A stretch of DNA of 64,000 bases, from assembly GCF_006494425.1 (NCBI RefSeq), contig NZ_VHIV01000003.1, positions 186,001-250,000 on the forward strand, written 5' to 3'. This document shows, piece after piece, positions 33,071-41,470 of this stretch. The DNA is from Bacillus dicomae (GTDB lineage: Bacteria > Bacillota > Bacilli > Bacillales > Bacillaceae_G). The translations under genes and the position numbers were made by a program. The number at the start of each line of letters is the position of its first letter. Positions within the stretch are counted from its first letter, which is position 1. The notes under the pieces were generated by a model. The model worked only from the letters and a program-made list of their open reading frames with translations. It searched no databases and was not told where the DNA came from.

Positions 33071-34654
33071 TTATATAAGCCTCAAATATTCATCAATATC
33101 TTTAGAAATTTGTTTAAAAGCTTTATCCCAAAATTCATAGCTCGTTATATCTATTTCAAAGTGTTTTTTCATAAGCTCTTCCACAGGAGCTTTTCCTGTT
33201 TCTCGTAAAAACTCTTTATATTTCAAGTGAAAAGTACTTTTACTTTCTTTAACTATTTCTAATAAACTAAAACTAGTTAAATAGCCAAATGTGTATGGAT
33301 AATTATAAAAAGGAACATCTGCTATATAAAATTGAATATATTTCATCCACACGAACGGCTGATATTCTGATAATGAATTCCCATATGCTTTTTCTTGCGC
33401 TGCTATAGATAATTTCTCGATTTCATCAGCACTTAAAGGACTTTCTTTACATTTCTCATAAAAGTTCTTCTCAAATTCGTACGATGCTCGAATTGCCATT
33501 ACATAATTAAAACAGTTTCTTATTTTCCAACTTAGTAATAACTTTTTCATATCTATACTATCTGTTGTTTGAATTAGATAATTTATAAGCACGGTTTCAA
33601 AGAAAATAGACGCTGATTCTGCTGTACTCATTGGCAAATAATCATCTAAAAAAGAAGTGGATTGTTCAAAACTCATATTATAAAAATGCCAAGCATGTCC
33701 TAGTTCGTGCGCAAGTACTCTTACACTATCGATACTTCCGTCATAACGCATAGAGATTCGTGATTCTTTCTCACTGAAAAAAGGAGCGCAAAATCCACCT
33801 GGTGGTTTATTCTCTCTCGGTTCCGCATCTATCCAACCACTTTCTATCGCATTACGTGCAAATTCTTCTAATTCTTTATCTATATTTTTTAATGTATCGT
33901 ATATGTTTTGTACTGCTACTGAAAAAGGAATAACAGCCTCATTATTTTCTTTTACTGTCATAAGTTCATGCCATGTAATTGAAGCTTCCCCTATCTTATT
34001 CATGTTTAAAGCACTAACTAATTTATTAAGATTTTCTTCTGTTGCATTCCACATTTGTAATAATACAGTTTCCGAAATACCATTTGTATGAAGAGATTGT
34101 GTTAAAATCTCTTTATCTTCTAATTCATTACTCTTTGTATTACGTAATCTTCCTATTTGATTTAATACAGTAGCAAAGATTTCTTTTTCCTTATGTAAAG
34201 TACTTGTTAATAACTCAAATACTTCTAGTCTTTCTTTTTCATTATCACTATTCATTGCAATATGATTTGCTTGTCCAAATGATAATTGCTTATTATTGTA
34301 CTCTATTTCTATCCTATTCCTTAATAGTATGTACATATTTTCCCACGCATTTAGTTCATCTTTTATGACCCTAGTATTATCGGTAATTTCCACTTCACTT
34401 TGCTGTATGACTTGCTGCACTTCATTTTTTAATTCCTTTACTTTCACAGTCAATCTAGTATTATCCGATGCAACACTTTCTTCAGCCGATCGACAGTACA
34501 AATAGTATTCTGCTTTTTCAATAGCTTGTATAAGTTTTGAAAGAATCCCTATATCTTTTGTTACAAAAAATCGTTCTTTCAACTCCAATATTGGAACTAA
34601 AATATCTTTATTCGAATACAATCGATCTAAATCCCATTTAGCAATTTTATGCAT
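33071..34654 (-). CDS. M3 family zinc oligoendopeptidase
   Basis: The 527-residue protein has the gluzincin motif in LAHELGHAWHF and the downstream Glu in PMSTAESASIFFETVL, as in oligoendopeptidase F-type enzymes. It is cytosolic, with no signal peptide, and should cut short peptides after uptake. It is slightly shorter than typical PepF (about 560-600). It is the first gene of a probable three-gene unit with TagA-like and the nucleosidase-HAD fusion. Confidence 0.85.
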   Translation of the reverse strand: MHKIAKWDLDRLYSNKDILVPILELKERFFVTKDIGILSKLIQAIEKAEYYLYCRSAEESVASDNTRLTVKVKELKNEVQQVIQQSEVEITDNTRVIKDELNAWENMYILLRNRIEIEYNNKQLSFGQANHIAMNSDNEKERLEVFELLTSTLHKEKEIFATVLNQIGRLRNTKSNELEDKEILTQSLHTNGISETVLLQMWNATEENLNKLVSALNMNKIGEASITWHELMTVKENNEAVIPFSVAVQNIYDTLKNIDKELEEFARNAIESGWIDAEPRENKPPGGFCAPFFSEKESRISMRYDGSIDSVRVLAHELGHAWHFYNMSFEQSTSFLDDYLPMSTAESASIFFETVLINYLIQTTDSIDMKKLLLSWKIRNCFNYVMAIRASYEFEKNFYEKCKESPLSADEIEKLSIAAQEKAYGNSLSEYQPFVWMKYIQFYIADVPFYNYPYTFGYLTSFSLLEIVKESKSTFHLKYKEFLRETGKAPVEELMKKHFEIDITSYEFWDKAFKQISKDIDEYLRLI

Positions 34655-34989
34655 TTATATAGCTGCCCCCTTTTTTACAAATAGTTACAAATATTCCCCC
34701 TTCACAATTATATATGAAACGAAAAAAAAATAATATCTTTAAATATTTAGATTTCTATAAATACATTTTTATTTATACTATTTGCTTCTGCTACTGAAAC
34801 GCACATCACATAAACCTATGAATGCTACTGCTATTCGAATAAGTATTACTCCCCAATAAAAAGATAAAATGCTATGGTATCAATCAGTAATTATAGAATA
34901 GCAATAAAAAAGGTTATCCAAAAAGTATAAAATATCCTACTCTTTTGGATAATCCTTTATAATTCATAAGAATTTTTGGCTAAACTTCT
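34655..34989. other. 335-nt intergenic region
   Basis: It holds the promoter region of the M3 peptidase gene and the terminator (34906-34960) of the NprR-like regulator. No gene for a signalling peptide was found directly downstream of the regulator. Confidence 0.6.
34906..34960 (-). terminator. intrinsic terminator of the NprR-like gene
   Basis: AAGGTTATCCAAAA pairs with TTTTGGATAATCCTT with one mismatch around a 20-nt loop. It lies 30 nt past the stop of the frame-corrected gene and supports 34990 as the true gene end. Confidence 0.75.
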
Positions 34990-35110
34990 TTATAAATCCA
35001 TTTTATTTTTAGCTGATATTTTAAAATACTTCGCAGATAATTTATAAGAGCGATTTTCATTATAAAAGTTACCTAATTCATAGGATAATTCAGCAACTAA
35101 GCGATGTTGT
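34990..35110 (-). pseudogene. C-terminal TPR segment of the NprR-like regulator, out of frame
   Basis: After a run of seven A residues (minus strand, 35110-35116) the next frame reads about 38 further residues, ending in YELGNFYNENRSYKLSAKYF and KNKMDL. This is a normal helical TPR ending. One extra A would join it to the regulator above and give a 423-residue protein, the length of NprR. It is either a real frameshift, a phase-variable tract or a sequencing error. Confidence 0.75.
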
Positions 35111-36260
35111 TTTTTTCTACCCCCACTTCAATTGCTTTTTGCATATTTTTCTCGTATTCGTAATAATCTCCACGTATTTTGAATATTTTAGCTTTCAAAC
35201 CATATAGTTGGACATGTGCAATTGGCACATCATAAATCGATAAAAAATGAAATGCCTCACTCATAACTTTATTAACATTTTTCCAATCTTTAAGTTCTAT
35301 GTAAATCTCCAACATGTTTCGTAACGCATATACCTTTTGATCTTTCTCCGATAAAAATTCACTTAATTCCAAAGTTTCTTCATAGTATTTAATTGCATTT
35401 GTATAGTCTTTCAAACCTTGATAAATTTTCCCGTAATCATAAGAAATTATAGGTAAATACATAGAATTACAATTAATATCCACACTATTTTCTACTTGCT
35501 GTAAAGTTTCAAGTGCCTTTTCATATAACTCATCCATAATATACAGTACTGCAAGCATTAATAGTGTATTTATTACGTTTTTCCTCATATCATTTTTGCT
35601 GTATATATTATAAGCTTTTAAGGCATACAAGCGACTAATACTTTTATCTTTATAAAGTTCCTTATATACATGACATAAATTATAGTATATATGACCGTGT
35701 TGTTCAGTTTCTTCTACACCAAGTAAACTCTCAGCCTGTACATAAATATCATGAGCAGCAATGTAGTCTTGTTTATTATAAAAATATAAACCTCGAGCTT
35801 TTAAATAATAAATATAATCTTCAGGATCTTGCATTTCGACCTGACTTGGTATCATTTGCAAAGCTTGATCTATAAGCGACTTCACATATAACATATTTTT
35901 TTGTCGGGCATGATAGTATATAAGTACACCATATACCTTTAGTAATAAAGGGATTGAATCCACTTCACGAACATATAATTCTAACAAAGATAAGTCAGCT
36001 TCTGTAATACTTTTATCTTTTTTATATTTATTGCATATTTTAAAAATAGTAAGCTTTATCTCCTCATAATTTCCATTTATAAGATAATCGCTCTTAACTT
36101 CTAACTTCTTAGAAACTTTTTGTATAAAAGAAGATGACGGTTTTATTTTTCCACTTTCTATTCTACTTAAATATGTTATTGAACATATTCCTGATACGAG
36201 CTCCCCCTGCGTTAATCCTTTATGCATTCGAACATGGCGAATACGTTCCCCTATTTCCAT
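35097..36260 (-). CDS. NprR/PlcR-like (RRNPP) quorum-sensing regulator, frameshifted at the C-terminus
   Basis: As read, it is 387 residues: an N-terminal HTH (EIGERIRHVRMHKGLTQGEL, then SITYLSRIESGKIKPS) followed by tetratricopeptide helices (residues about 75-380). This is the layout of peptide-responsive regulators such as NprR, PlcR and Rap. The ATG at 36260 follows GGGAGAG; the longer frame from 36311 is less likely. The ORF ends early because of a one-base change in a 7-A run near 35110-35116; the missing last TPR is present in the next frame. Loss of the last TPR could alter peptide binding or oligomerisation. No PapR/NprX-like peptide gene is adjacent, so it is an orphan or its peptide lies elsewhere. 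Confidence 0.83.
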   Translation of the reverse strand: MEIGERIRHVRMHKGLTQGELVSGICSITYLSRIESGKIKPSSSFIQKVSKKLEVKSDYLINGNYEEIKLTIFKICNKYKKDKSITEADLSLLELYVREVDSIPLLLKVYGVLIYYHARQKNMLYVKSLIDQALQMIPSQVEMQDPEDYIYYLKARGLYFYNKQDYIAAHDIYVQAESLLGVEETEQHGHIYYNLCHVYKELYKDKSISRLYALKAYNIYSKNDMRKNVINTLLMLAVLYIMDELYEKALETLQQVENSVDINCNSMYLPIISYDYGKIYQGLKDYTNAIKYYEETLELSEFLSEKDQKVYALRNMLEIYIELKDWKNVNKVMSEAFHFLSIYDVPIAHVQLYGLKAKIFKIRGDYYEYEKNMQKAIEVGVEKNNIA

Positions 36261-36723
36261 CTTTTTACTCTCCCTGCTTAACCATTTCTTACTTTTTACC
36301 AAATCAGCCATTATGTATTGCTTAATCTTTCATATTAAGAAAATATATAATTTAACAAATGTAAAAAAATGTATCACACATTTTAATTTTACATTCATAC
36401 TATGATTATTTCTAGATGGCTTGTTAAATTTTATGGTTAAAATTTGGGTTTTCCGTCCATTTTTTTCATGTGATTTTACTACTTGTTATTAACAAACACA
36501 GCATCATATACTTGAATTACGATAAACTTAATGAAAAGGATTTAACTACATGTAAACTATCATTCTTCATTTAGATAGTTATAGTTCATTACATTTACCT
36601 AATACATAGAAGATATATATTGTAAACCAAAAAAATTAAATAAATTTAATAGATGAATTATTAATATCAAATCCTAGAAATTAGTTTGTCGAATTATTTA
36701 ATAAAAACGAAAGGATGATAAAT
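36261..36723. other. 463-nt divergent intergenic region
   Basis: It is AT-rich and separates the NprR-like gene from the divergent small membrane protein. An imperfect hairpin (AACTATCatt…GATAGTT near 36556-36582) is visible. No open frame of note. Confidence 0.5.
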
Positions 36724-36927
36724 ATGTTTGTAAGACTTAAAGATGAATCCGCACGAAAAATAGTAAGATATGTTGGAGGCGCTGCTTTACTTTTAATAAT
36801 CGCTTCTTTCATTTATCAGTGGAAAAATGACTTAGTAATTGATCAAACTGAAAGATTCGGTTTTGGGCTAGCTATTATTACTTTCCTATCTACCTTCTTA
36901 CCTTTTAAAGAGAAAGTGAATAAATAA
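36724..36927 (+). CDS. small membrane protein, two helices
   Basis: The 67-residue protein starts at ATG 36724 (MFVRLKDESA), with AAAGGATG upstream; ATG 36715 overlaps that site. It has helices around residues 16-32 and 45-62 and ends FLPFKEKVNK. Length and the C-terminal 'FFPFK/FLPFK' ending resemble the 72-residue protein at 60204. It is divergent from the NprR-like regulator and may be its target (inference only). Confidence 0.6.
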   Translation: MFVRLKDESARKIVRYVGGAALLLIIASFIYQWKNDLVIDQTERFGFGLAIITFLSTFLPFKEKVNK

Positions 36928-36969
36928 TCACATAATTTTTATTTACATAAAACAATAAAATTAGAATAA

Positions 36970-37000
36970 AAAAAGGATTGATCAAATGATCAATCCTTTA
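36970..37000. terminator. bidirectional intrinsic terminator
   Basis: AAAGGATTGA pairs with TCAATCCTTT, between the small membrane protein and the convergent DegV gene. Confidence 0.82.
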
Positions 37001-37858
37001 TTCCACTTCATTTAAGAAAAATAACGTTATAACACCAGGTCCTGTATGTGCACCGATTGCTGCACCAATTGTATTTACGATAAATACTTCACAGCCAAAT
37101 CTTTCTGTAATTAATGCTTTTAATGCTTCAGCTGTTTCTAAATCGTCACCGTGAGTTATACCGATTGTTTGACCTTTAAGTTCTTTTCCACGCTCTTCCA
37201 TTATATCGACAATTCGGCCAAGTACTTTCTTTTTCCCTCTTACCTTTTCAAGTGGTACAAGTTTTCCTTCTTCCACGTTTAAGATTGGTTTAATGTTTAG
37301 TAAACCACCGATAAATCCTGCGACTTTACTTAAACGTCCACCTCTCACTAAGTACTGTAAGTCAGCTACCGTGAAGATATGTTCCATATGGTTCATTAGA
37401 AAATCAACACGCTTTAAAATATCTTCTTTTGATGCACCGTCTTTCGCCATTTTAGCAGCTTCTAATACAACAAGCCCTTGACCAAGCGAAGCACATTTCG
37501 TATCAATAATTTCTAAATCTAAGTTAGCATATGTTTCTTTTACTTCCTCTTTAATGAGAACTGATGATTGATATGTACCAGACAGTTCAGATGAAAAAGC
37601 CAAATATATACAAGGATTACCTTCTTTTGCATAAGAAACAAATTTTTCTTGGAAAGTTTCAAGGGAAGGCAATGACGTTCTATAAACAGCGCCTTCTCTC
37701 ATTTTTTGCAATAATGTAACTGACTCTAATGTAACTCCATCTAAATACTCTGTTTCTGCTTCATCATAAACACGGAGTGGAATTAAATCAATATCATATG
37801 CTTGCAGCAATTCTACCGGTAAATCCGCCGCACTATCCGTAATGATTTTAACACCCAT
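36998..37858 (-). CDS. DegV family fatty acid-binding protein
   Basis: The 286-residue protein matches DegV/FakB: start VKIITDSAADLP, the TSLPSLETF fatty-acid headgroup loop, LVRGGRLSKVAGFIGGLLNIKP, and the GITHGDDLETAEAL and HTGPGVITLFF ends. FakB proteins bind a fatty acid and present it to the kinase FakA for phosphorylation. It is monocistronic. Confidence 0.88.
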   Translation of the reverse strand: MGVKIITDSAADLPVELLQAYDIDLIPLRVYDEAETEYLDGVTLESVTLLQKMREGAVYRTSLPSLETFQEKFVSYAKEGNPCIYLAFSSELSGTYQSSVLIKEEVKETYANLDLEIIDTKCASLGQGLVVLEAAKMAKDGASKEDILKRVDFLMNHMEHIFTVADLQYLVRGGRLSKVAGFIGGLLNIKPILNVEEGKLVPLEKVRGKKKVLGRIVDIMEERGKELKGQTIGITHGDDLETAEALKALITERFGCEVFIVNTIGAAIGAHTGPGVITLFFLNEVE

Positions 37859-38312
37859 TTTTAAACCTCTATTCTGTTATAAATATAAAATAATAAAATA
37901 AAAATAGTACTTTTAAATTATATACGTAAAACTTAAATGAAGAAAGGAAAACACTTTATATTGTATGCACTATTCTTCAAAACTTGAACTGTTAATACAA
38001 ATGATTCTATTTTAAACACCTTTTTCTTATTATTTTTCTAAAACACGAATAATTTTATAAGTATGTTGTATCATTATATTTTAATTCTTTATCTTAATAT
38101 AATCTTTTCAAATTCATACTGTTTAAAATTTAAAAGCCAAATCCAATAAAGGAAATGGCTTTTAAATTTTAATAAAATCACATTGCTCTCATTATTATTT
38201 TGGCGATGTTAAATATTAGTCCAGTTATGATTAATATTTATAGCCTGTACTATAATTAAAACAGTAAATATTCACCTGTAAGAATCACTAGATAAAAAAC
38301 AAGTTAAACATT
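37859..38312. other. 454-nt intergenic region with one strong hairpin
   Basis: AT-rich, without convincing open frames. It holds the DegV promoter region (left end) and a long hairpin at 38122-38172, which probably ends the CotX-like transcript. Confidence 0.55.
38122..38172. terminator. long hairpin, probable terminator of the coat gene pair
   Basis: TTAAAATTTAAAAGCCA pairs with TGGCTTTTAAATTTTAA, with an inner TCC/GGA pair. It lies about 140 nt past the 38313 stop on the minus strand. Confidence 0.65.
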
Positions 38313-38765
38313 TTATAAAATATTTAATTTTACTAGTAAAGCTAATAAAATTTGGAGAAGAATTTGAACATTTACTGCTATGTCTGTATCCGTAGTCGTA
38401 ACTGTAACATTTCTAGAATTTCTAATAACAGTTTCTTGTTTATTAATTTGTTTAATAGATGATTTTTGAAACAATTCTTGTGCTACACGATCAGCTTTTT
38501 CACTATCTGCTATAGAAATACTTATTATAACCACGATAGCTGCTTGTAATGCTGCTTGAATAGATAACGCAGCTTTTGTATCTGTAGTAGTAACTTCTAC
38601 ATCCGCTGAATCAACAATTGTAATTGATTCTTCAGAAATTTGGTAAGTTTTACTTTCTTGCGCAGCTGCTTCTGAAACGCTAGCATTTTTAAAAGATGGA
38701 TGAGGATTTGAGTAATCTAATGCATTCCACTTTTTATTTTCATCTGAATGACATGTTTTGTCCAT
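38313..38765 (-). CDS. CotX/CotV-family spore coat protein, copy A
   Basis: The 150-residue protein ends in two related repeats: VTTTDTKAALSIQAALQAAI and VTTTDTDIAVNVQILLQILL. This is the Spore Coat Protein X/V domain, duplicated. The N-terminal 42 residues are variable and polar. The start at 38765 follows AAGGGGGTG; the frame from 38783 contains that site. About 94 of the last 108 residues are identical to copy B at 39344-39955. The protein is expected in the insoluble outer coat or exosporium. It is 14 nt after the 66-residue gene and shares its sporulation promoter. Confidence 0.85.
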   Translation of the reverse strand: MDKTCHSDENKKWNALDYSNPHPSFKNASVSEAAAQESKTYQISEESITIVDSADVEVTTTDTKAALSIQAALQAAIVVIISISIADSEKADRVAQELFQKSSIKQINKQETVIRNSRNVTVTTTDTDIAVNVQILLQILLALLVKLNIL

Positions 38766-38779
38766 ACGTTCACCCCCTT

Positions 38780-38980
38780 TCAATCTAAATAATTATTAAC
38801 TTGTGATTGTATTTCAGAAACAATACTTTTAATTTGCTGCTTTTTTTCTGGCGATAAATTTTTTAGTTTTTCTTCATTTATCCCATGCCTATTAAAAATA
38901 TCTGAGAGTAAAAGGTCTATAATTATATTCTTTTGATCCTTGTCAAACTTAAAGGAAGAAAATTTGTTTAAATCATCCAT
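38780..38980 (-). CDS. small CotW-like spore protein
   Basis: The 66-residue helical, charged protein (KNIIIDLLLSDIFNRHGINE, LKNLSPEKKQQIKSIVSEI) lies directly upstream of a CotX-type gene. In Bacillus the coat genes cotV, cotW and cotX cluster together, and this has the size and character of a CotW-like protein, but I cannot confirm the family from sequence alone. It is first in a two-gene unit with a sigma-K-type promoter at 39033-39067. Confidence 0.65.
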   Translation of the reverse strand: MDDLNKFSSFKFDKDQKNIIIDLLLSDIFNRHGINEEKLKNLSPEKKQQIKSIVSEIQSQVNNYLD

Positions 38981-39032
38981 TTACAATATTCACTCCAATC
39001 AATTTTCTATAAAAATTTTAAATATCTACGAG

Positions 39033-39067
39033 CATTATATGTAATGAAATAAAAATTGCTTGGACAA
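39033..39067 (-). promoter_or_regulatory. putative sigma-K-type promoter (TTGTCCAAGC-16-CATATAATG)
   Basis: On the minus strand TTGTCCAAGC (39058-39067) is followed by 16 nt and CATATAATG (39033-39041), 52 nt upstream of the ATG at 38980. Spacing and elements match the other coat-type promoters in this window. Confidence 0.65.
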
Positions 39068-39110
39068 GTAACTTAATCTTCTATTTTCACTTCTTTTTGC
39101 TAATAAAATC

Positions 39111-39142
39111 AAAAGCTGGCTTCTAATAAGAAGACAGCTTTC
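39111..39142 (-). terminator. intrinsic terminator of coat copy B
   Basis: AAAGCTGgCTTCT pairs with AGAAGaCAGCTTT around AATA. A near copy lies at 40081-40112, part of a duplicated segment. Confidence 0.72.
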
Positions 39143-39343
39143 CTTCACTTCACATAAATATAAGTTTCATTACTGTTAAATCATGTATTTTATCTTTATT
39201 TGTAGTTTTCCACACTTGCTTTACCATTAATCTTGAATATTCATTCAGTCATAATAAAAAGTCCAAGCTTGTACCACGTATTACAACAAAAAACATTTAC
39301 TTAGAGTGAAAACTTATAGCTAAATATCAATAGGATAGACACT

Positions 39344-39955
39344 TTATAAAATGTTTAGTTTAACTAATAAAGCTAATAAAATTTGAAGGAGAATTTGAAT
39401 ATTCACTGCAATATCTGTATCAGTAGTTGTTACGGTTACGTTTCTGGAATTTTTAATAAATGTTTTTTGTCTATTAATTTGTTTAATAGCTGATTTTTGA
39501 AATAATTCTTGTGTTATTTTATCTGCCTTTTCACTATCTGCTATAGAAATACTTACTACAACTACGATAGCTGCTTGTAATGCCGCTTGGATAGATAGCG
39601 CAGCTTTTGTATCTGTAGTAGTAACTTGTACATCTGCTGAATCAACTATTTCAATATATTCCTCAGAAATTTGATCGATTTCATCTGTTTGTATAGCTTC
39701 CTCTAAAAAATTTGCATTTTTACTAAACGAATAATAATTTAATGGTTCGCAATCTTCTTTTTTTGGCTCACAATCCTCTTTTTTGGGCTCGCAATCCTCT
39801 TTTTTTGGCTCGCAATCCTCTTTTTTCGGCTCACAATCCTTTTTTTTCGGCTCGCAATCCTCTTTTTTGGGCTCAGGAACTCGTTTTTTCGGCTCAAACT
39901 CCCGGTTTAATGGATCCCGATTTTTCTTTCTTCTACAAACTTCACATTCACACAT
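39344..39955 (-). CDS. CotX/CotV-family spore coat protein, copy B, with Cys-containing heptapeptide repeats
   Basis: The 203-residue protein starts at ATG 39955 after AAAAGGGGTG (longer frame to 39988 rejected). The N-terminus is Cys-rich (MCECEVCRRKK). Residues 21-69 are seven tandem heptads EPKKxxx, six of which end in DC, giving a Cys every seven residues. Residues 96-203 are the duplicated CotX domain, nearly identical to copy A. The heptads are a likely disulfide or transglutaminase cross-linking arm in the coat or exosporium (inference). The repeat is a perfect 21-bp tandem, so its length may vary between strains. Confidence 0.85.
   Translation of the reverse strand: MCECEVCRRKKNRDPLNREFEPKKRVPEPKKEDCEPKKKDCEPKKEDCEPKKEDCEPKKEDCEPKKEDCEPLNYYSFSKNANFLEEAIQTDEIDQISEEYIEIVDSADVQVTTTDTKAALSIQAALQAAIVVVVSISIADSEKADKITQELFQKSAIKQINRQKTFIKNSRNVTVTTTDTDIAVNIQILLQILLALLVKLNIL
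39749..39895 (-). repeat. seven tandem 21-bp units coding EPKKEDC
   Basis: Seven consecutive 21-nt units (147 nt) encode EPKKRVP, EPKKEDC, EPKKKDC and four more EPKKEDC. Units differ only at a few positions. It is an in-frame minisatellite inside the coat copy-B gene. Confidence 0.92.
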
Positions 39956-40013
39956 AAAATCACCCCTTTTAGTCTTAAAAATTAGCAATATTAAAATATT
40001 GACTAACTAATAG

Positions 40014-40048
40014 CATTTTATGTATTTTTTTTAAATTTGTTTGGACAA
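40014..40048 (-). promoter_or_regulatory. putative sigma-K-type promoter (TTGTCCAAAC-16-CATAAAATG)
   Basis: TTGTCCAAAC (40039-40048) and CATAAAATG (40014-40022) on the minus strand, 16 nt apart, 58 nt upstream of the copy-B start. It matches the promoter of copy A almost base for base in the -35 region. Confidence 0.65.
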
Positions 40049-40080
40049 GTAACTTAATCTTCTACTTCTTTTTCTAATAA

Positions 40081-40112
40081 AAAAAGCTGCCTTCTAATAA
40101 GAAGACAACTTT
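40081..40112. repeat. duplicated hairpin segment (second copy of 39111-39142)
   Basis: AAAGCTGcCTTCT pairs with AGAAGaCAaCTTT. With the adjacent GGACAAGTAACTTAATCTTC it repeats the 39058-39142 segment, showing that a whole coat-gene unit was duplicated in tandem. Confidence 0.7.
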
Positions 40113-40267
40113 CTTTGTGACTACTCTAGAATAGATTTCATACAATATAATTATTCCTTTCTTATAACCTGAGTTCGTCACTTTAGTTATAAAAATGTGG
40201 GTATATCCTATAACCTTTTTTAGGGATCGTCCATAATTTATTTCATAAAAAGTGCTTTGTTTTACTG

Positions 40268-40298
40268 AAAGGTGGTTGCGGAAACAACCGCCTTTTTA
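40268..40298 (+). terminator. intrinsic terminator-like hairpin
   Basis: AGGTGGTTG pairs with CAACCGCCT (one G-T pair), followed by TTTTT. No intact plus-strand gene ends just upstream; it may belong to a lost gene. Confidence 0.6.
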
Positions 40299-40402
40299 TT
40301 CGGAACAAAATAAAACTTTTATATAAAAGGCCCATAATTAAATACACTTAACTTCATATGATATATTGCATCCTTTCTTTTTAGAATGAGTAGTCGTTAC
40401 TG

Positions 40403-40425
40403 AAGGGCACTTTTCGAAGTGCTCT
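40403..40425 (+). terminator. hairpin
   Basis: AAGgGCACTT pairs with AAGTGCtCTT around TTCG. The following sequence is only moderately T-rich, so this is a weak terminator candidate. Confidence 0.4.
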
Positions 40426-40454
40426 TATCTTTAAATCCCTTTTCTTTTTCAGAA

Positions 40455-40762
40455 GTTTTTTTTCTAAATCCTAATACGATTTTTATCACTCAGGCTGGTG
40501 ATTATTATATTTCCTTACTAGTTCCAATAATATAGTAGCTACACCAATTAAAATAAGCCTATAAACTCTATACGCTTAAATAATAATGCGTTACCAAACA
40601 CACGAACTAGTTTTACACTAAATTCACAAGGTTCTTATCCTCTTTTAGTTGAAGTTATCATTTCAATACCAGCAAATCCATACCTTCAACTAACAAATTT
40701 AGCAAATGTGCTATATCAAGGTTCTTTTGATATAGCATCTTATGTTTTATATAATAAAGATA
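40455..40762 (+). pseudogene. remnant of a jelly-roll exosporium/collagen-like C-terminal domain
   Basis: Two plus-strand frames carry protein-like segments in order. The first (about 40455-40532) reads IFITQAGDYYISLLVP before a stop. The second (40552 onward) reads LPNTRTSFTLNSQG, then LLVEVIISIPANPYLQL. Motifs like 'ITQAGDYYIS' followed by beta strands are typical of the C-terminal domains of BclA/ExsF-type exosporium proteins. No start codon or single open frame exists, so this is a decayed gene, consistent with its place in a spore-surface island. The family assignment is tentative. Confidence 0.5.
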
Positions 40763-40789
40763 GTTCTAGTATTCCGAAGGAGGATGCCT

Positions 40790-41221
40790 ATGAGTATTCA
40801 AATGGCTACATCTAATGATTTAGAATGGATTAATAATCAATATGACTCAATAGGATTTGTACGAAGTGATTTAAAAAGAGATAAAGTTGCAATTATTACA
40901 TATAACAACGAGTATGCAGGTGTTGGCCGATTAGTCCAAATAGATGAAGATACTTTAGAAATGGGTGGAATTTATATTCTTCCTCAATTTAGAGGGCTAC
41001 AATTAGCTGGGGATCTTGTTTCATTTTTAGTAGAAACTGCGAAGAAATTACAAGTTCCAAATGTATATTGTCTTCCTTTTGAGGAATTAGAAAAATTTTA
41101 TAAGAAATATGGCTATACTGAGGTCGATACTACGAAAGAAGTTGTTCATCCAATTATTCTAGAAAAATATAATTGGTGTTTGGATCATTATGAAAAGCAT
41201 GTTTTATTATTTAAGTTGTAA
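40790..41221 (+). CDS. GNAT acetyltransferase
   Basis: The 143-residue GNAT has the motif A region in GGIYILPQFRGLQLAGDLVSF and a C-terminal FYKKYGYTEV. The ATG at 40790 follows GAAGGAGG; the longer frame from 40742 overlaps the decayed upstream gene. The substrate is unknown. Confidence 0.78.
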   Translation: MSIQMATSNDLEWINNQYDSIGFVRSDLKRDKVAIITYNNEYAGVGRLVQIDEDTLEMGGIYILPQFRGLQLAGDLVSFLVETAKKLQVPNVYCLPFEELEKFYKKYGYTEVDTTKEVVHPIILEKYNWCLDHYEKHVLLFKL

Positions 41222-41470
41222 AGGTACCTATAGAGAGCATATATATAAATATTAATTATATACTTTCCACATAGATAATAACCCTACTTTATTCGTTCAA
41301 CATCAGCTTCTACAAGATATACTATTACAACTTACGCTGTCTTTTTTCTTAACCTTACTTTTGTATAAAAGATTAGTTTGTTTAAAATTACCTTAAATCG
41401 CATTCCAACAAAGCAACCGCAATATAAATTCCTATATAATACAATTAAGTAATTAAAAGGAGCGTTATTT

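Larger units (their letters stand above)
38981..39343. other. 363-nt intergenic region between the coat genes
   Basis: It contains the promoter of the 38980 unit (39033-39067) and the terminator of the copy-B coat gene (39111-39142). About 85 nt of it (39058-39142) recurs with changes at 40036-40115. Confidence 0.7.
39956..40789. other. 834-nt region: promoter, hairpins and a decayed gene
   Basis: From left to right: the copy-B promoter (40014-40048), a duplicated hairpin (40081-40112), two plus-strand terminator-like hairpins (40268-40298, 40403-40425) and remnants of a coding sequence (40455-40762) before the GNAT gene. Nothing else is evident. Confidence 0.6.

Noticed and set aside
34778-34879. 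Minus-strand frame ending in a hydrophobic 'YWGVILIRIAVAFIGL' stretch, considered as the missing signalling peptide for the NprR-like regulator
   Set aside because: No ATG, GTG or TTG start and it lies beyond the regulator's terminator; at most a remnant.
39749-39895. Repeat array considered as CRISPR
   Set aside because: Units are directly adjacent 21-mers without spacers and lie in frame in a coat gene.
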